Shown: one piece after another, positions 42,756-55,194 of the stretch
How positions within the stretch are numbered: position 1 is the first letter of the stretch
Layout of the letters: the number at the start of each line of letters is the position of its first letter
The notes under the pieces: generated by a model
Database searches by the model: none
What the model was told of the DNA's origin: nothing
Seen by the model: only the letters and a program-made list of their open reading frames with translations
NCBI GenBank assembly: GCA_022559985.1
Contig: JAFJTR010000128.1
Coordinates: 1-60,736 of the forward strand
Length of the DNA: 60,736 nucleotides
Reading direction: 5' to 3'
Source of the DNA: Parastagonospora avenae f. sp. tritici 18332-5
Lineage: Eukaryota; Ascomycota; Dothideomycetes; Pleosporales; Phaeosphaeriaceae
Translations under genes and position numbers: made by a program

Positions 42756-43731
42756 GATGAGTCTATTTCCGCGACTCACTTCGAGCAGTGATCCAAGCAG
42801 GAAGACTATGTACGACTTCTAGAAACCAAGTTGCTTTAACAAAAGCTGTTACCTAGTCCTCATGCTAACAAGTCTCTGGACAAAACTTGGCATTGCCAAA
42901 GATGAGCACTCGCCACAGGCACGCTTGTTGCGAGTAGTCCTCGAAGCGTGGTCTTGACGTTCCGACCAGCACTGCGCCGTCTCACAAAGTGTCGTCGATT
43001 GCACAAGCTGGGCAGCATACTGGTAGGTGGTTTTCGATTAGGGGGAAGGTGTAAAGTTCACTGGCTGCGCGCTACCGTTCGGAAGGCCGTTGCCCGGGAG
43101 CGCCACAGGTAGACCTTCCACTCTGAGCATTGTTCCTGCGTCTTCCATTTTCCATCATTACCACCGACCACAAAACTGTCCACGGCTATTTGAGCCCCAG
43201 AGGTAAAGCGGCCCAACGACCGAATCAGCAAGGGAAATGATCGGCGAGCAAAGGAACCCGTTGAGCTGGGTCTCGAGCCAGAGATTGACTGCCGCCTCCT
43301 GCGCCACGTTCACAAGTTGTGAGTGTGTACACCAGAACACTTCTTTTGGCCAGAGAAGGCATTACTACGACACAGAGATTGCGCGCTTGACAACCGTTGG
43401 AGGCTTCATCGTCGTTGCGGGTGTCGACTCCGCGGCAATCACAGCCGAGATCTATGTGGGTTGGCTCCTCCGCGGACCCCGAATCGCCCATGATCATCGC
43501 CTCGCATCGCGCGAACAGACTAGTGATAGTGAGTCCACATTGCTAGTCATCTACCGTGAATCAGGCGAGTAATTATTACAAAGCTCTAAATATTTTGCGA
43601 TGCACTGCGTTGCATAGGCCACTCTGGAAGTCGTCGATTGAGGTGTCCATAACGAGAAACAGTAAAATCATTGTATAGCGATGGAAGCCGCCGAGAGGTA
43701 TACATTGCTTCTACGATAGTATGATTGGAAT
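42756..43731. other. Intergenic region between peroxygenase and FAD oxidase genes
   Basis: About 1 kb with no supported gene; promoter of the peroxygenase and terminator of the FAD oxidase, both transcribed leftward. Confidence 0.45.
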
Positions 43732-45461
43732 CTACGCATCGCTCATGTTTGCAACAGGGTTGAGCTCTGCTTCGACGTTGCCGAATAGCGCCCTTGTCTC
43801 CACTCCACCACTGCCGCCACCAGTTGGAGAACCTGCCTTGGAGATCTTGAATCCTCCTGGAGCCTTTGTCTGGAAAATGCCCTTGGGGTCGAACTTGCGC
43901 GCGGCAGTCCGAATCTTCTCCACGTTCTCTGCGCCATAGCTCGCCAGCGGGTCTTGGTACGCGTCGGCGTAGTTCATGAACTGCCAGTTGAGCAGACCGT
44001 CCTTGCTGCGCGCAAACTCTTGCATCTTCTCGGCATAAGAGCGCAGAAGCGGGCGTGCGGCAGCTTCTTGCTCGGCAGTCTTGACGGCGATGTCGAAGAG
44101 CAGCATAATGCCGTTCCTGTCTTCCTTGTCGAGTCCCATGACATTGCCGCCTCGCTCAACGCTGTGCTTGGAAAAGATAGTAGGAATAGCCTGGAACATG
44201 CATTGAGTAATGAAGTCAGGGTCATTGCTCGCTTTCCATTCGTTAACGAACTCTTCGTTGAGGTCGACGATCTTGGTGAAAATTTCGGCGTCGTTGGCAA
44301 AGGTCATGGTGAACCAGATGTCGCTGTTATTGTCAGTATGGGCAGCTAGAGGATTTGAAAGAAGCTCACCGATAGCCAGTGGCTTGCTCGAGCTCATCTG
44401 TCAGCGCCTTGTGGCTGTCGACCCGCAAGGTGTCGCCAATGCGGGGAATGGCCATGAAGTTGTCAAACCCAGCGGGCGCTTCGTTGCCTTGGGTATCCTC
44501 GTAGGCAGCGAGGATGACGATATCGGCCATTGCGGGCAAGTAACTCCAGAAGATGATCGAGCTGCCATCAGGGTAGCTTTCTACGTTGTCGGTCCACTTG
44601 ACGTATGCATCGATCTGCTGAGCTGTGGCTGACTTGTTGTAGGTTGCAGTGCCGCCCCAGAGGTTGCCAGTTTGGAAGGCGAACATGTCGAAACGCGTCA
44701 CGACACCGAAGTTTGCGGCGGAACCACCTTTCAGTGCTGTCCACAGATCAGGGTTCTCCTTCTCGTTTGCGTTTATCACGTCGCTGAAATCAAGTCAGCA
44801 CTCGTCCTCTCAGTCTTTTCGTAAAGGCAGACCCACCCGTTCGCAGTGACAAGCTCGAAGTTCTTTACGTTATCGCACGCAAAGCCTTTACGAGCAGTAA
44901 AGAACGAATTGCCTCCTCCAGTCAAGAAGCCTGCGACACCGACACTTCCGGCTCTTCCACCAGGGACCGTGAAGCCCTCGGGATCGAGGGCGCCATACAC
45001 GTGCATCCACCTCGCGCCAGGCTGAATCGAGGCGACGGAAGCATCTTTATCCAGAGTGACAGTCTTCATCAAGCCAAGATCGACTGTCACACCATCATTG
45101 ATGTTGTTCGATCCCGCCCATACCGTGTGTCCACCAGAGCGCACGGCAAATTTGGTCGAAGAACAGCTCTCGCCCTTCACCAGAGTGTTTACAACTTTGA
45201 CCACATCAGAGGTGCATGTTGGCTGAACGATGCAACTCGGCTCAAGTTGCGCACTGACGGACCAGTACGACACGGTACGATTTACGTAATCTGTCGAGTT
45301 GGGATATAAGATGTGGGCAAGACCAGCATCTTGGAGAGCTTGACACTGCACCTTGAATTAGAAGACTCGAAACATTAAAGGTGAACAGGTCATACGCAAG
45401 TGCTGTTCTGTGCCAGGGCCGCGGGAAGACCCAGTAACACGGCAATAAAGGCTCCCAACAT
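43732..45461 (-). CDS. Secreted berberine-bridge-type FAD-linked oxidoreductase (528 aa, 4 exons)
   Basis: Exons 45396-45461, 44837-45351, 44370-44783 and 43732-44323 with introns of 44, 53 and 46 bp; 1587 nt in frame. The signal peptide is MLGAFIAVLLGLPAALA. The FAD-binding (PCMH/VAO) domain shows FAVRSGGHTVWAG with His97, the usual site of covalent FAD attachment, and GSVGVAGFLTGGGNSFFTAR. LWTALKGGSAANFGVVTRFD and the C-terminal berberine/BBE motif NYADAYQDPLASYGAENVEK confirm the family. Members oxidise alcohols, sugars or secondary metabolites with O2, making H2O2. Adjacent to the peroxygenase gene, so an oxidase-peroxygenase pair outside the cell is plausible but unproven. Confidence 0.94.
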
Positions 45462-47445
45462 ATCGATTCTCGTATTATGAGGGTTGCGATACTGGACCAG
45501 AGAATGGTACGATGAAAGAGCTACGCAACGACCACGGTGTTACGCAGATTTATCTGCGAGCGCAATCACGTACTGGAGTCAACACACCGCCACCTGCATC
45601 CTTTCCTGGACGGCGTCCGACACTAGACACGATGCATCAAGTCGACGAGTCGTAGAAAGCAGGGGCAAATTTGCACTTGCAGATTCGACCTTTGGATCGA
45701 CTCTTGTCTTCCCGGAAGCGATGCTGGGTGGGGGTCGAGGATGTCTTGCCTGAAGGATGGTAGCGGTACCCCTCAAATATGACTCGGTATTCTCCTTGCA
45801 TCCTGCAGAGACTGATTCTACCTTAGGTACATCTTGAACGTTAAGTCGCGCGTATACCCGGCCTGGGGTATACTGCATTAAATCCCGTGGATATCGTGGC
45901 CCGCCTGGTGGGGCACAAAACAGCCTCCCGCTTTTCTCCGACGTATCATCCACAGCCACTAGGATTTAAATAGACGGTGGGTATGAGACTACAAGTGCTC
46001 ATCCGCCGTGGACGTCTCTTCTAGAGTGGAGGAGGAATCCAATCTTCGATACCTCGCAGTGTCGTGACACGAGGATTTTTCAGACCATGCTGCCCGCGGC
46101 CCAGAGATGGCTGCGCCGCACCCTCGCGTATGCAGAACCCGCTCGCCAAGGATGGATATGACCCACCTATCAACAACAATCCTTGCTACTTGACCGTCCC
46201 GGTAGTGAAAAGATGGGATCGGGCCTATATTGAACGACCCGTCTCTTCGGGACGCAGATGTGGCAGCTTGGCAACAGCCCGACCCACTGGTCTGGCAGGG
46301 GATCCTTCCTATAATGTTGAACAGTGCGGTCGCCGGCTACTGGCATCCGACATCATGAACACCCCTGATTTGCCCGAGTTACGATGTGAAGTTGAAGCTG
46401 TGCCGCACAACGGCTCGGTACTTCCTGCCTGTTGCTTTCCAAACGGCCGGTATCACCCATATCGACCAGACTGGGAAATCTTAACGGTGCCCACGTTGCG
46501 TGAAGAACGTCACGATCCTTGTTATATTTCCTGGCATGCGATTCGCTCACCTGATTTCGTATGGTCATGCCCCTGAACATCATTCCAAAATCAGGGCAGG
46601 TATAACAGACTCCAAAAGAAAGTTCCTAATTGGCATAAGCAGATGACGCTGATTCGACCCTCTTGCTACGAGTGGCAATACTTCGCAATTGTCAAAATCA
46701 CGACCTGAGACAGTCCGAGGTCATAGCATTCATGGCAGAAGCCGAATGAGGCATCATTGAGATTGAGTGTCGGTTTAGTCGTAACCTCCAAGCACGTCAC
46801 CAATGACGTAAAACTTCCTTGGTCTACCAATACTCTTGACGCTCTCAGGAATCGCAAGGACCGGCTACTCAAAGGACACGGAGATGCACTCCGATGCGAT
46901 CCCTGGACCTCAGAAGATATTTGAAACCACTTCGGACCCCAACCCTTGCCCTTGAACCCACAAGACTTCCTACTGAAACGACTGGACCTGTGTCGGTTGG
47001 TTTGCATCCTTCCCGAGATCTCACCAATTATAGACGCTGTTTGCCAGCCGGTAGACCCATCTCATATATGATCGTGCTTCTGTTAATGGGTGGGTATCTA
47101 CATGCTCATGCCCTGTACGCTTTGATGGTACGTACGGGCCAGCATGATGCTTGTCAGGCCTTCCATGAAACTTGAGCAATGTTCCTTTCGGCTACCCAGC
47201 CGAGCTGCAAGTTGCAGGTCGAACACGTGAGCTTGGTGCAAGAGCCACGAACGGGTTGCACTGCTGATCAAGGTGTTCATGGAGTCGCATCTTGTCACAC
47301 CAAAGGGATGATCGGCACACTCACCTTCGCCGACGGCTCCTCCTGCAGCATTCCTTATTTCAACCGGAGTCCCACCACTGCAGCGCCCTAACTGTGAGAC
47401 AATCGGTCATCTATCTTTGAGTTGTGTCTTCAACTTGCCTCAATC
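45462..47445. other. Divergent intergenic region, 2 kb, no gene recognised
   Basis: Between the leftward FAD oxidase and the rightward membrane protein. A 170-codon frame at 46064-46576 starts with GTG and shows no domain; other frames are shorter. Probably non-coding or relic sequence. Confidence 0.45.
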
Positions 47446-48889
47446 ATGACAATGTCTCCCACCGAGGTCAAAACGATCATTCCGGCTCCGGCGGGTTATG
47501 TTGTGGACTATAACAGTCCGCAGACACAGTACATCGCCCAGTCGTACACAGTCGTGGCAGTGGAGATGACGTTAGCTTTCATTTTCCTGCTTCAGCGGCT
47601 GTACACGAAGATCGTCATAATGAAAAAGTTCCAACTGGAAGATGGTAAGCCGTGCCTGGACTGTATTCAGATCCTTTCGCTGATCATGGCGCGTAGCTGT
47701 TGTTATCGCGGCGTGGGTTCTCTGTATGGCCACGCAGATATGTCTGCTCCTTGGTATTGCTCATGGAGCTGTTGGACGGCACGCTTGGGAGATCAGTATT
47801 GAGAAATACGGCTACTACTCACGTGTAAGACTCACGATATCGTGTGATCATAGCATAGATTGAAATCTGACGCCACATCTAGATCATCCTCGCGGCGCCA
47901 CTGCTGTATGCAATGGGTACAGCAGCGGCCAAATGTTCGCTTGCGCTCTTTTATTCTCGCCTCAATCCAAACAAGGTGTTTCAAGCTTTCGTGTGGTCGA
48001 CTCTTGCGGTGACCCTCGGTGCCTACATTTCGATCTTCTTCAGCTTGTTGTTTGCATGCAAACCCATAGCAGCAAGCTGGGATCCGTTACTCCTGCCGAT
48101 CGCAGTGTGCATCAATCGTGGTGGTATTTACATTGCACAAGCGGTGATCGGCATCGTCACCGACGTCTTGCTTCTGGCACTGCCCATACCGACTGTTTTG
48201 AAGCTCCAGATGCCCACGAAACAGAAGATCGGGTTGGTGGGCATCTTTGCTGTCGGATCCATGTATTTCACCACCTTTTCGCATCAATTCTTCTGTACTG
48301 ACAGAAGTAGCACCATCGTCACGTCCATTGTTCGCCTAGTCATATTGCTGCCCTCACTCACAACGGCCGATCAGACGTGGGTAATTGGAGAAGGATGTCT
48401 ATGGATGTAAGTTCTCCACAGAACCAAGCTGCAATTGCCTTTTGAGCTGACATGCCCAACAGCTTCATTGAAGCAAACTTGCTCATCATGTGCTGTTGCC
48501 TCTCGACGCTGCGCCGATTCTTCAAGCACTTCGCACCGCGCCTCATCGGCGAAACCTCATCTACCGGCAATAGCAAGTCGCGATCGCGCGGCTTCTCGAA
48601 CAACGCTAGACAGCATACATTCGGTAGCGGTGGTGCGAAGCGCACTCTCGACAGTTTCATGAATACGAACAACGATGATAAGCCCATTGCGCTCACGTCC
48701 TTTGATGAACTGGACAAGGGTGGTGCAAACGCAGCAGCGCATGCGAAGAGCTTGGGAAAGGATAGTGACAGTGAGGAGGCTATTCTGTATGAGAGAAGTG
48801 TGCAGGTCACGTATGAGACTGCTGGGCAGAACGGCAGAAGTAGTGCGCAGGCGCATCAGCCCGAGGTTTGGAGCGGAAGGAGGTTCTAG
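47446..48889 (+). CDS. Fungal rhodopsin-domain/PTH11-like integral membrane protein (411 aa, 5 exons)
   Basis: Exons 47446-47644, 47697-47824, 47883-48262, 48305-48406 and 48463-48889 with introns of 52, 58, 42 and 56 bp; the 1236-nt CDS is in frame. Seven hydrophobic segments can be followed (for example VVIAAWVLCMATQICLLLGI, AVTLGAYISIFFSLLFACKP, AVIGIVTDVLLLALPIPTVL). The loop pattern after helix 3 (AAAKCSLALFYSRLNP, then C-P-I-A-x-x-W-D) is typical of the large fungal rhodopsin-like/'integral membrane protein' family (DUF3328-unrelated; Pfam fungal rhodopsin domain). The C-terminal 130 residues are soluble and Ser-rich. No CFEM domain precedes the membrane part. Function unknown; some relatives are host- or surface-sensing receptors. 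Confidence 0.9.
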
Positions 48890-48996
48890 GAACATGTGTA
48901 CAATATCAGAAGCTTGACTTATAGCGCACTCCGCATGGTATGTGAGCTCTTTCTTCATAGTCGAAGATTAGTCCAAAGTTCTCGCTGTATGCGCGG

Positions 48997-51900
48997 TTAC
49001 TCCGTAGCATCGACGAAGTCCAGATCCCATGCCTGCTTTATCTCCTCCAACCAGACTGTGATATCCCTCACTGCATCTCCAACAAGGACCTTTCCATCAC
49101 GAGCAAGCTCTGCATTGACAAGAGTCCAAGCTGGAACGTGAAGAAATCTGTGCCCTGGATCGCATACTTCACGTTCGAGCTGACCGGCTTGAAGCTTCTT
49201 AAGACAATCTTCGCTGAATTGAATGTCAATGCACTCGCTGCAAATGTAGAAGTTATCTGCATATGTCCAGGATGTGCCACATCGACCGTCACAATAGTAG
49301 TTAAGGGGACCCACAGGCGATATTGTGGTATTGGCTCGTTTGAGTTTTGGAGGAGTAGAAGATGAGCTGACGTCCTCGGCTGATAGGCGTTGCGTGTCCT
49401 CTGCGATCGCATGTCCCGGCGGTCTAACCTCGGTTGACGGTACATCTGGGTTTGCTGGTACAGTTGGCGATCGAGGATGTTGTAGTAAGTGCGGGATGCC
49501 TTGAGTTGGCTGAATCAGAGACCAAGCTGCTTGTGCATCCTTAAAGGCGCCGAAGTCCATTAGTGCATCTGCAAGTTTTCGATACCCCTGCCAGTCATTC
49601 TCCTTGTCGTTGTCAAAGAGCAGCTTCAACGCAAGCTCCATGTCGGGTCTGAGCGTTTCTTGAGCTTTCGTTGGATCGTCTACAGCTCGGTAGTATCGAG
49701 CCAGCAGTGCGCGGACAAACGACTGTGACACATCAGCTTCCTCACTTTCATCGCCTGTGGTTGGTAGAAAGGTTTTGATCTTCGCCAGCATTGTGTCGGC
49801 GACGAGAGACCCTGCCCCAGCTTTAAGAGCTTGAGCAAGGTAAGCCTTGCAGAGCTGTATGATGCATTGCGTCATATTATCTCTGCGCTCCTTGACAACC
49901 CTTTCCCATAAGTTGATGGCCTCTTCGCGATCCTTTGAGCTCTCACCAAACTTGAAGAGGATGGATGCCAACTGGTCGGTGAGGTAATAAGTTCGCCATT
50001 GCCCGTTACGGTCTCCACTAAGGCAGTCCTTTATCGCCAGGCGGTAGTAGCTTTGCACTTCTCCAAAGCGATTTTCTTGACGGAAAGCGGAAACCACCAA
50101 GGCGTGGCAGGTATCATTGAAGGCATGAGATTGTAGGAAGCGTGACGTGGCAGTGATGTTGGTCTTTTCATCCACCTCCTTCTGCAACGCCTGAACAAGC
50201 TCTACAACCTCACTAAACCTTTTGCAATGACACAGAGTTCGCACAAGCTCAAGCCGAACCTCGTCATCCTCTGGTCTTTCTTTCAGTAGATCATACAGGA
50301 TCGTGCGGGATTCTTCGTATCTCTTGAGCTCTCGTAGCCAACCTGCCTTCTCCAAGATGGCCGATTGTCGCGAAGCGTTCGGCTCAGTACTACTGTATAG
50401 TCTTCTTCCGGCCTTCAGTTGCTCTATCACGACGTTTTTATGCTGCAATGCTTTGTCCCAGTCAGGAAAGATCGACTGGGTCCGAATCTCAGTTGCATAA
50501 GAATCCGACAGTGCGTTATGAGCAAGTAAGTCGTCAGGGTCGGCTGCCAGAGCATCTGTGAGCCATCTGATAGCTTCTGCTATGTGTTTGCACTGGAGGA
50601 ATGTGACACCTAAGCTCCGCATTCTTTTGGAACCCAAATCTTCCGTGTTGGCAAGGAATGGTGCGATCTCCTTCTTATAGATCTGGTTGATGACATCTGG
50701 AGACATCTTGTCAAAGCTCGTTGGGGGTTCTTTGAGTCTTTCTGCTGGGTTTCCCGTGTTCTCGATCTACGTTTGTTAGGCAAGAAAATTGAGGACCTGT
50801 GCGTGATGGAAGCGAGAGAAACGTACCTTATTGTAGTATCCGAACCACCACATGAAAGCGCCATTGATGTCCCAGGGGTTTTCTGCTGTCTCCCACGCTT
50901 TTGCCATAGCTTGGCACTGGGAGCGTAGAAGCTCTAAAGCTGGATCTTCTGAACGAACGACCTTGCTAATCCAAGTTTCGCCAGATTTGTCATTCCTGAC
51001 AACGTTCTTGATAACTGCAGAGCTCTTCAAGAAGCGCGCGACTTCGGTGAGACCAGGGTCATTGTACGCCCAGGAGCTCCAATAAAACTTGTTGCTGGAT
51101 TGTACGACCTCCTCATTCGTAAACATCTTCACAATCAGGGGACCCATTTCGGCCTTGATCGATGGATCCACATTGTCCAGATCGACCTGTTTCAAGTGTT
51201 CCGTCAAGTTGTTTCGTGTGTAGACTCGCAGTGATTCCGCTTCGTCACTTAACCCGCCAGCCAAGGACTGCATGCAGCCGAGCACAATCCTGGCTTGTGC
51301 ATTTTCGCAATCTACGCCGATGCTCACATCGCTCTTCGATAGCTTTTGGTCGAAGAAATCTGCCAGTCCAAGCTTGTCGTATAGATCCTGCTCACACAGT
51401 TTCTTGACAAAATGCTGAACCACTTGAATCTGACCTTTCGAGAGCGGTTGTTCTGGTGACGGACCTATTGCCTTGCGCTGACTGGACGCAGTCTTGAAAT
51501 ACTCGGCATAATTACTTGACTTCATCTTCACTGTTGCATAACGGTCCTCCTCGGACCTGATAAGGTCGAAAAAGGTGGAATACTGTTCTTTGAGCTCTTT
51601 GGCCAAAGGCTGGAAGGCTTTATGCTGCTCTTGAACGTAGAGAATCGATTCAAGCTCATACACTTGAAGATCCCAGGTAGCATAGATGACCCAGAGGAGA
51701 AGCGCGTTGAGATTGCGCACGTGCTTTGTGCTGAGTCTCTTGTTACAGATGCTAAGTTCTTTGTCAATGGATTCGAATAGATTGGCACCTTCCTTCTTGA
51801 TCTGTTCAATTATTTGCCGTACGCTTGCCGCGTCCTGGCAATCGTTTATCTCCTGCAGCTTGCGCCCTGCAAGAACAAAATTGCCGTTCACCGCCTTTGG

Positions 51901-53508
51901 AAGCTCCGTGATAACCCAAATTTTGAGTTCCTGAATCTCCTTGGACGTGGTCTCAAAGCAGGCGAGCATTTCGGCCTTGCTTTTGACATACTCTTGAACG
52001 TCTGGCATGTTGTGGTTCTCGAGTCGGATTGATACCGTGAGAGAAGAAGCACATGCTTCGAGCTCGCGCTGCAGAGAGGGCTTCGCGGTTATCATAATCC
52101 TGAGAGAGGTGAGATCTGCGCTTGTTTTGGACAGATAGCGGAGGAGATTGGAAATCTCAAAGCAACCGTCTTCGTCCATTTCATGGGTCTCATCCAACAA
52201 GAGAAAAAACACCGTCCCGTTACATAGCCGTTCCAGGAGGAGCTTCTGTATAAATTGCTCCAGGTGCTCAAAATCTGGACTCAGGTTCAGCACTTTGTGC
52301 ACATCCTTCCTGTAGAACGTGTCATTCTCCATGATTTGGCAGGCCCATGTGCGAAGCATTTCCTTGACAGATGGGACAGTTTTTGCACTTCTTGTCTCTC
52401 TTTCGCTTGCTTGGCTATCTTGATTGGATGGTGCGTTGCGAGCGAAGGAAAAATAAGCAACAGATATCCTTGTAGAGTCATCACGACCTTGGGGGTAAAG
52501 CCTTTCCAGAGCCTGCATGACCGAAGTCATGACGTATGATTTGCCGCTTCCCTCGTCGCCAGAAAGTATCAGTAACGGCGCTGACGTCTTCTGGGGATCT
52601 GACCACAAGGTATAGCGGGCGTTGGCTTTCAACCAAGCGCAAGTACCACGTTTGAGTCTCTCTCGGCGGGTGCGATACTGTGATTGAAGTGCCTTCACTA
52701 CAGATGCGTCAATGTCGAGTCTTTTCCGGATATCCTGCTTCATCTTCTCCTCTGCTGTCGCAGCGTTGACTTTTGACAGATTCTCGTTGATGAGGTTAAC
52801 CCCACTACCGACATGTTTCATGTCTGTACCCAGAACGTGGAGGTCTGCGGCCATGTTTCTGGAGGTGGTCAAAGTGACTGCATTTGCCATTTTCTGCTCT
52901 CGGTCCGCCAAGGTGGCCAAAAGGTCGATCTGTGCTTTCACAGTATCCTCGCCTTGGAATAGCGTCGCTTGCAACACGTGTTTCATTTTGGCTCTCTTGG
53001 AGTGCTTTTCCCGCCCAAGGATCCCGATACAGTACTGACAAGTCTTGACGACCGCTATTAGCATCCTATGGGCCGCGAGCTCCATCTCTGGCCCTAGGGC
53101 CTTGCGCTCCTTGATGTAAAGCTCTGTACGTTCCATGATCGGACAGATTTCGTCAAAGAGGGCATTGATGTCTGCAGCGATCTTCTGGTACGCAAAGCCA
53201 GCTTCGATGAAAAATGAAACACAGTTCATAGTTACGTTGGCTGGTCCTCCAAAACCCGACATTTGTGCGCCTTGAGCGAGTAGAGTCCCGATGGTTTGTA
53301 TGGCTCTCATGGTGTTGCCAACTGCGCGTTTCGCTTTTTCGACCTTCGACTGGCTGTTGATGTCCTGGGCTTCATTGAGTTCATCCAGTTTCGCTGCAAT
53401 CTCGTTTGCGGTTGGCGACTTGACATCCAGGTCTATACATGTGGCGTGCATGAACTCCCGACATGCTTCGCGCCATTCCGCTTGGAGATCAAAACTGCTG
53501 GTCGACAT
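48997..53508 (-). CDS. STAND/NLR-like protein: Goodbye-like, NACHT, helical repeats, ZZ-type finger (1483 aa, 2 exons)
   Basis: Two long frames are one gene: exon 1 is 50827-53508 and exon 2 is 48997-50766, joined by a 60-bp intron (50767-50826) with GTACGT donor and GCCTAAC branch; reading passes from WWFGYYNK to IENTGNPAERL in frame. Residues about 10-220 are helical and resemble the fungal Goodbye N-terminal domain (FIEAGFAYQKIAADINALFD). The NTPase has a P-loop GDEGSGKS at 317-324 and a Walker B-like FFLLLDETHEMDE at about 434-446. Helical, TPR-like repeats fill about 930-1310. The C-terminus holds a Cys/His cluster (about 1386-1433: C, C, CxxC, C, C, H) like a ZZ-type finger. Such proteins act in fungal self/non-self recognition and cell death. 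No lesions seen. Confidence 0.9.
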
Positions 53509-54420
53509 AATGCAGAAGAGGTACCGTGGGGATGAGTGAAGGACCAGGTTATCCGTAGACGGTGCAATATTCTATGAAGGTAAGTCTTGCTTTCCCGGTG
53601 CCATCCCCACAACGAAGCTTCTTCTTCCAGCTCCATTTTCCCGGTCATTAAGCGATAAGACTGCTTTCTCATCTGATCCTGGCATTTGTTCGGCTCACAC
53701 TAGGTCGTTCGTAGCATTGTGAGCCAATACGAGCACATCAAGCTTGACCTGCCGCACAAGGCTGGGAGGACAACAGCGCATTCGAGCGAATAGGGGTCGA
53801 TGAGCTGGGTCATGGCCCTCAAACTTCCATGACATGCATTTCAGCTAAGTCGATACTATGGGGTCGAAACCAATCGGAGTCGAATCCTAATCAGCGCTGA
53901 CCGGTAAGGCTTGTCAGCTGGCTGCCTAGATTGTGGGGGCTGTTTTGGCTGGCCTTCAGCCTCGGGCCCCGACAATATTGGCTGGGTTGTAGCAACATCG
54001 AGTTCCACGAGATCTTCTGAACGCACGGGCAGAAAATAGTAAGGTTTCGTTCAGCTGGGTAATGCGATTCTGCTGCGGTGGTATGCGTCGCAATGGTCGC
54101 CGAAAGGGCTAGAGCGTCGTGCATTGGGTGGGCAGCTGTCGCCACTCATACAAGCTACGTAGACACACTACGGACCAACTTCATTTGGGATATTGTGCAG
54201 TAAAAATATTGTATTCATTGTCAGAACTTTGTATACAGTGTCAGGTGGTACGAATTTACGCTGCGCCGCTCGAGGCCGAGACTAAGATGCGTCGTTGTCT
54301 TGCTATACCGGTAATTGGGTAAGCATGACTAAAACACTATCAATCTTGTCTTCAAGGATTGCCCTTCGCTATTTTCCTCAATATACTTGCTCGCTTGTAC
54401 ATATCTTCAACGTCCTCACC
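53509..54420. other. Divergent intergenic region
   Basis: Promoter side of both the STAND gene and the broken hydrolase. No supported ORF. Confidence 0.45.
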
Positions 54421-55194
54421 ATGACATCTATGGCTACCCGCAAACCTACCATCGTGATCATCTCTGGCGCGTGACACGCGCCAGAATCTTACGCTCAACC
54501 CACCACGGCTCTGCGGGTCTCTGGATATAAGGTACATGTACCACGACTACCATCTTTGAATGGCACCCGGTCGCCAACTGCCAATCTCGAAGTCGACACG
54601 GAGTTCATTCGTGCATTCACGAAGGACCTATTAGAGAGCGGCCGCACGGTCGTCGCATTGATGCATTCGTATGGCGGACAAGTTGGCACGAATGCGCTCC
54701 ACGATCTGGGACAGCATGACAAGACTACTGACGTCTCATAGCTTGTTCACATGACAGCATTATCTCTAGAGGCGGGTTGGTCCATGATCGACAAGATGGA
54801 GGGATTTGGCCACGGTGATCTCGTTCCACTCGCTTTCGACTTTGCGGACGACAAGACGGTGGTCAGTCGCGACCCCAAGAAATTGCTGATCGGCAATACT
54901 GCCCTGCCAGAGTCTGAGGTGGATGCATATGTCACCACCCTGGTGCGTTGGAATGGACAGTGCATGTATGAGCGCATTGCGAGGACAGCGTGGAGGAATA
55001 TTCCTGCGAGCTACATTCATACGACTCAAGACATGACCGTGCCTTTTGAGTATCAGAAGTCGATGGTGGAGATGATGAGGAAAGCTGGCCGAGAAGTGCG
55101 CACTTTCGAGGTGGAAACAGGTCACTGTCCTAATCTGACAGCCACGTTGGATGTCGTGAAGGCAGTGAAGGAGTTTCTCAGTCGCGCATCTTGA
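54421..55194 (+). pseudogene. Alpha/beta hydrolase gene with two in-frame nonsense codons
   Basis: One reading frame of 258 codons from MTSMATRKPTIVIISGA to KEFLSRAS. It carries the nucleophile elbow HSYGGQVG, a late Asp in TTQDMTVPFEY and a His in ETGHCPNL, so the fold is recognisable as a small intracellular alpha/beta hydrolase (the AB_hydrolase_6 type). A TGA at 54472-54474 stands where the family has Trp (GAWHAPE), and a TAG at 54739-54741 interrupts the middle just before a LVHMTALSLEAGW segment. Both can come from C:G to T:A changes, as RIP would give. Frame and spacing are otherwise undisturbed, so inactivation looks recent. Confidence 0.85.

Noticed and set aside
46064..46576. 170-codon ORF on the plus strand
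   Set aside because: Starts with GTG rather than ATG, has no recognisable domain and lies in a long non-coding stretch.
50707..50766. Two separate genes (910 aa and 569 aa) for the STAND locus
   Set aside because: A canonical 60-bp intron joins the frames in phase, and neither half alone has a complete domain set, so one gene is preferred.
53860..53910. Possible tRNA T-arm (AGTCGAATCC)
   Set aside because: No matching acceptor, D or anticodon arm could be folded around it; no tRNA or rRNA gene was recognised anywhere in the window.
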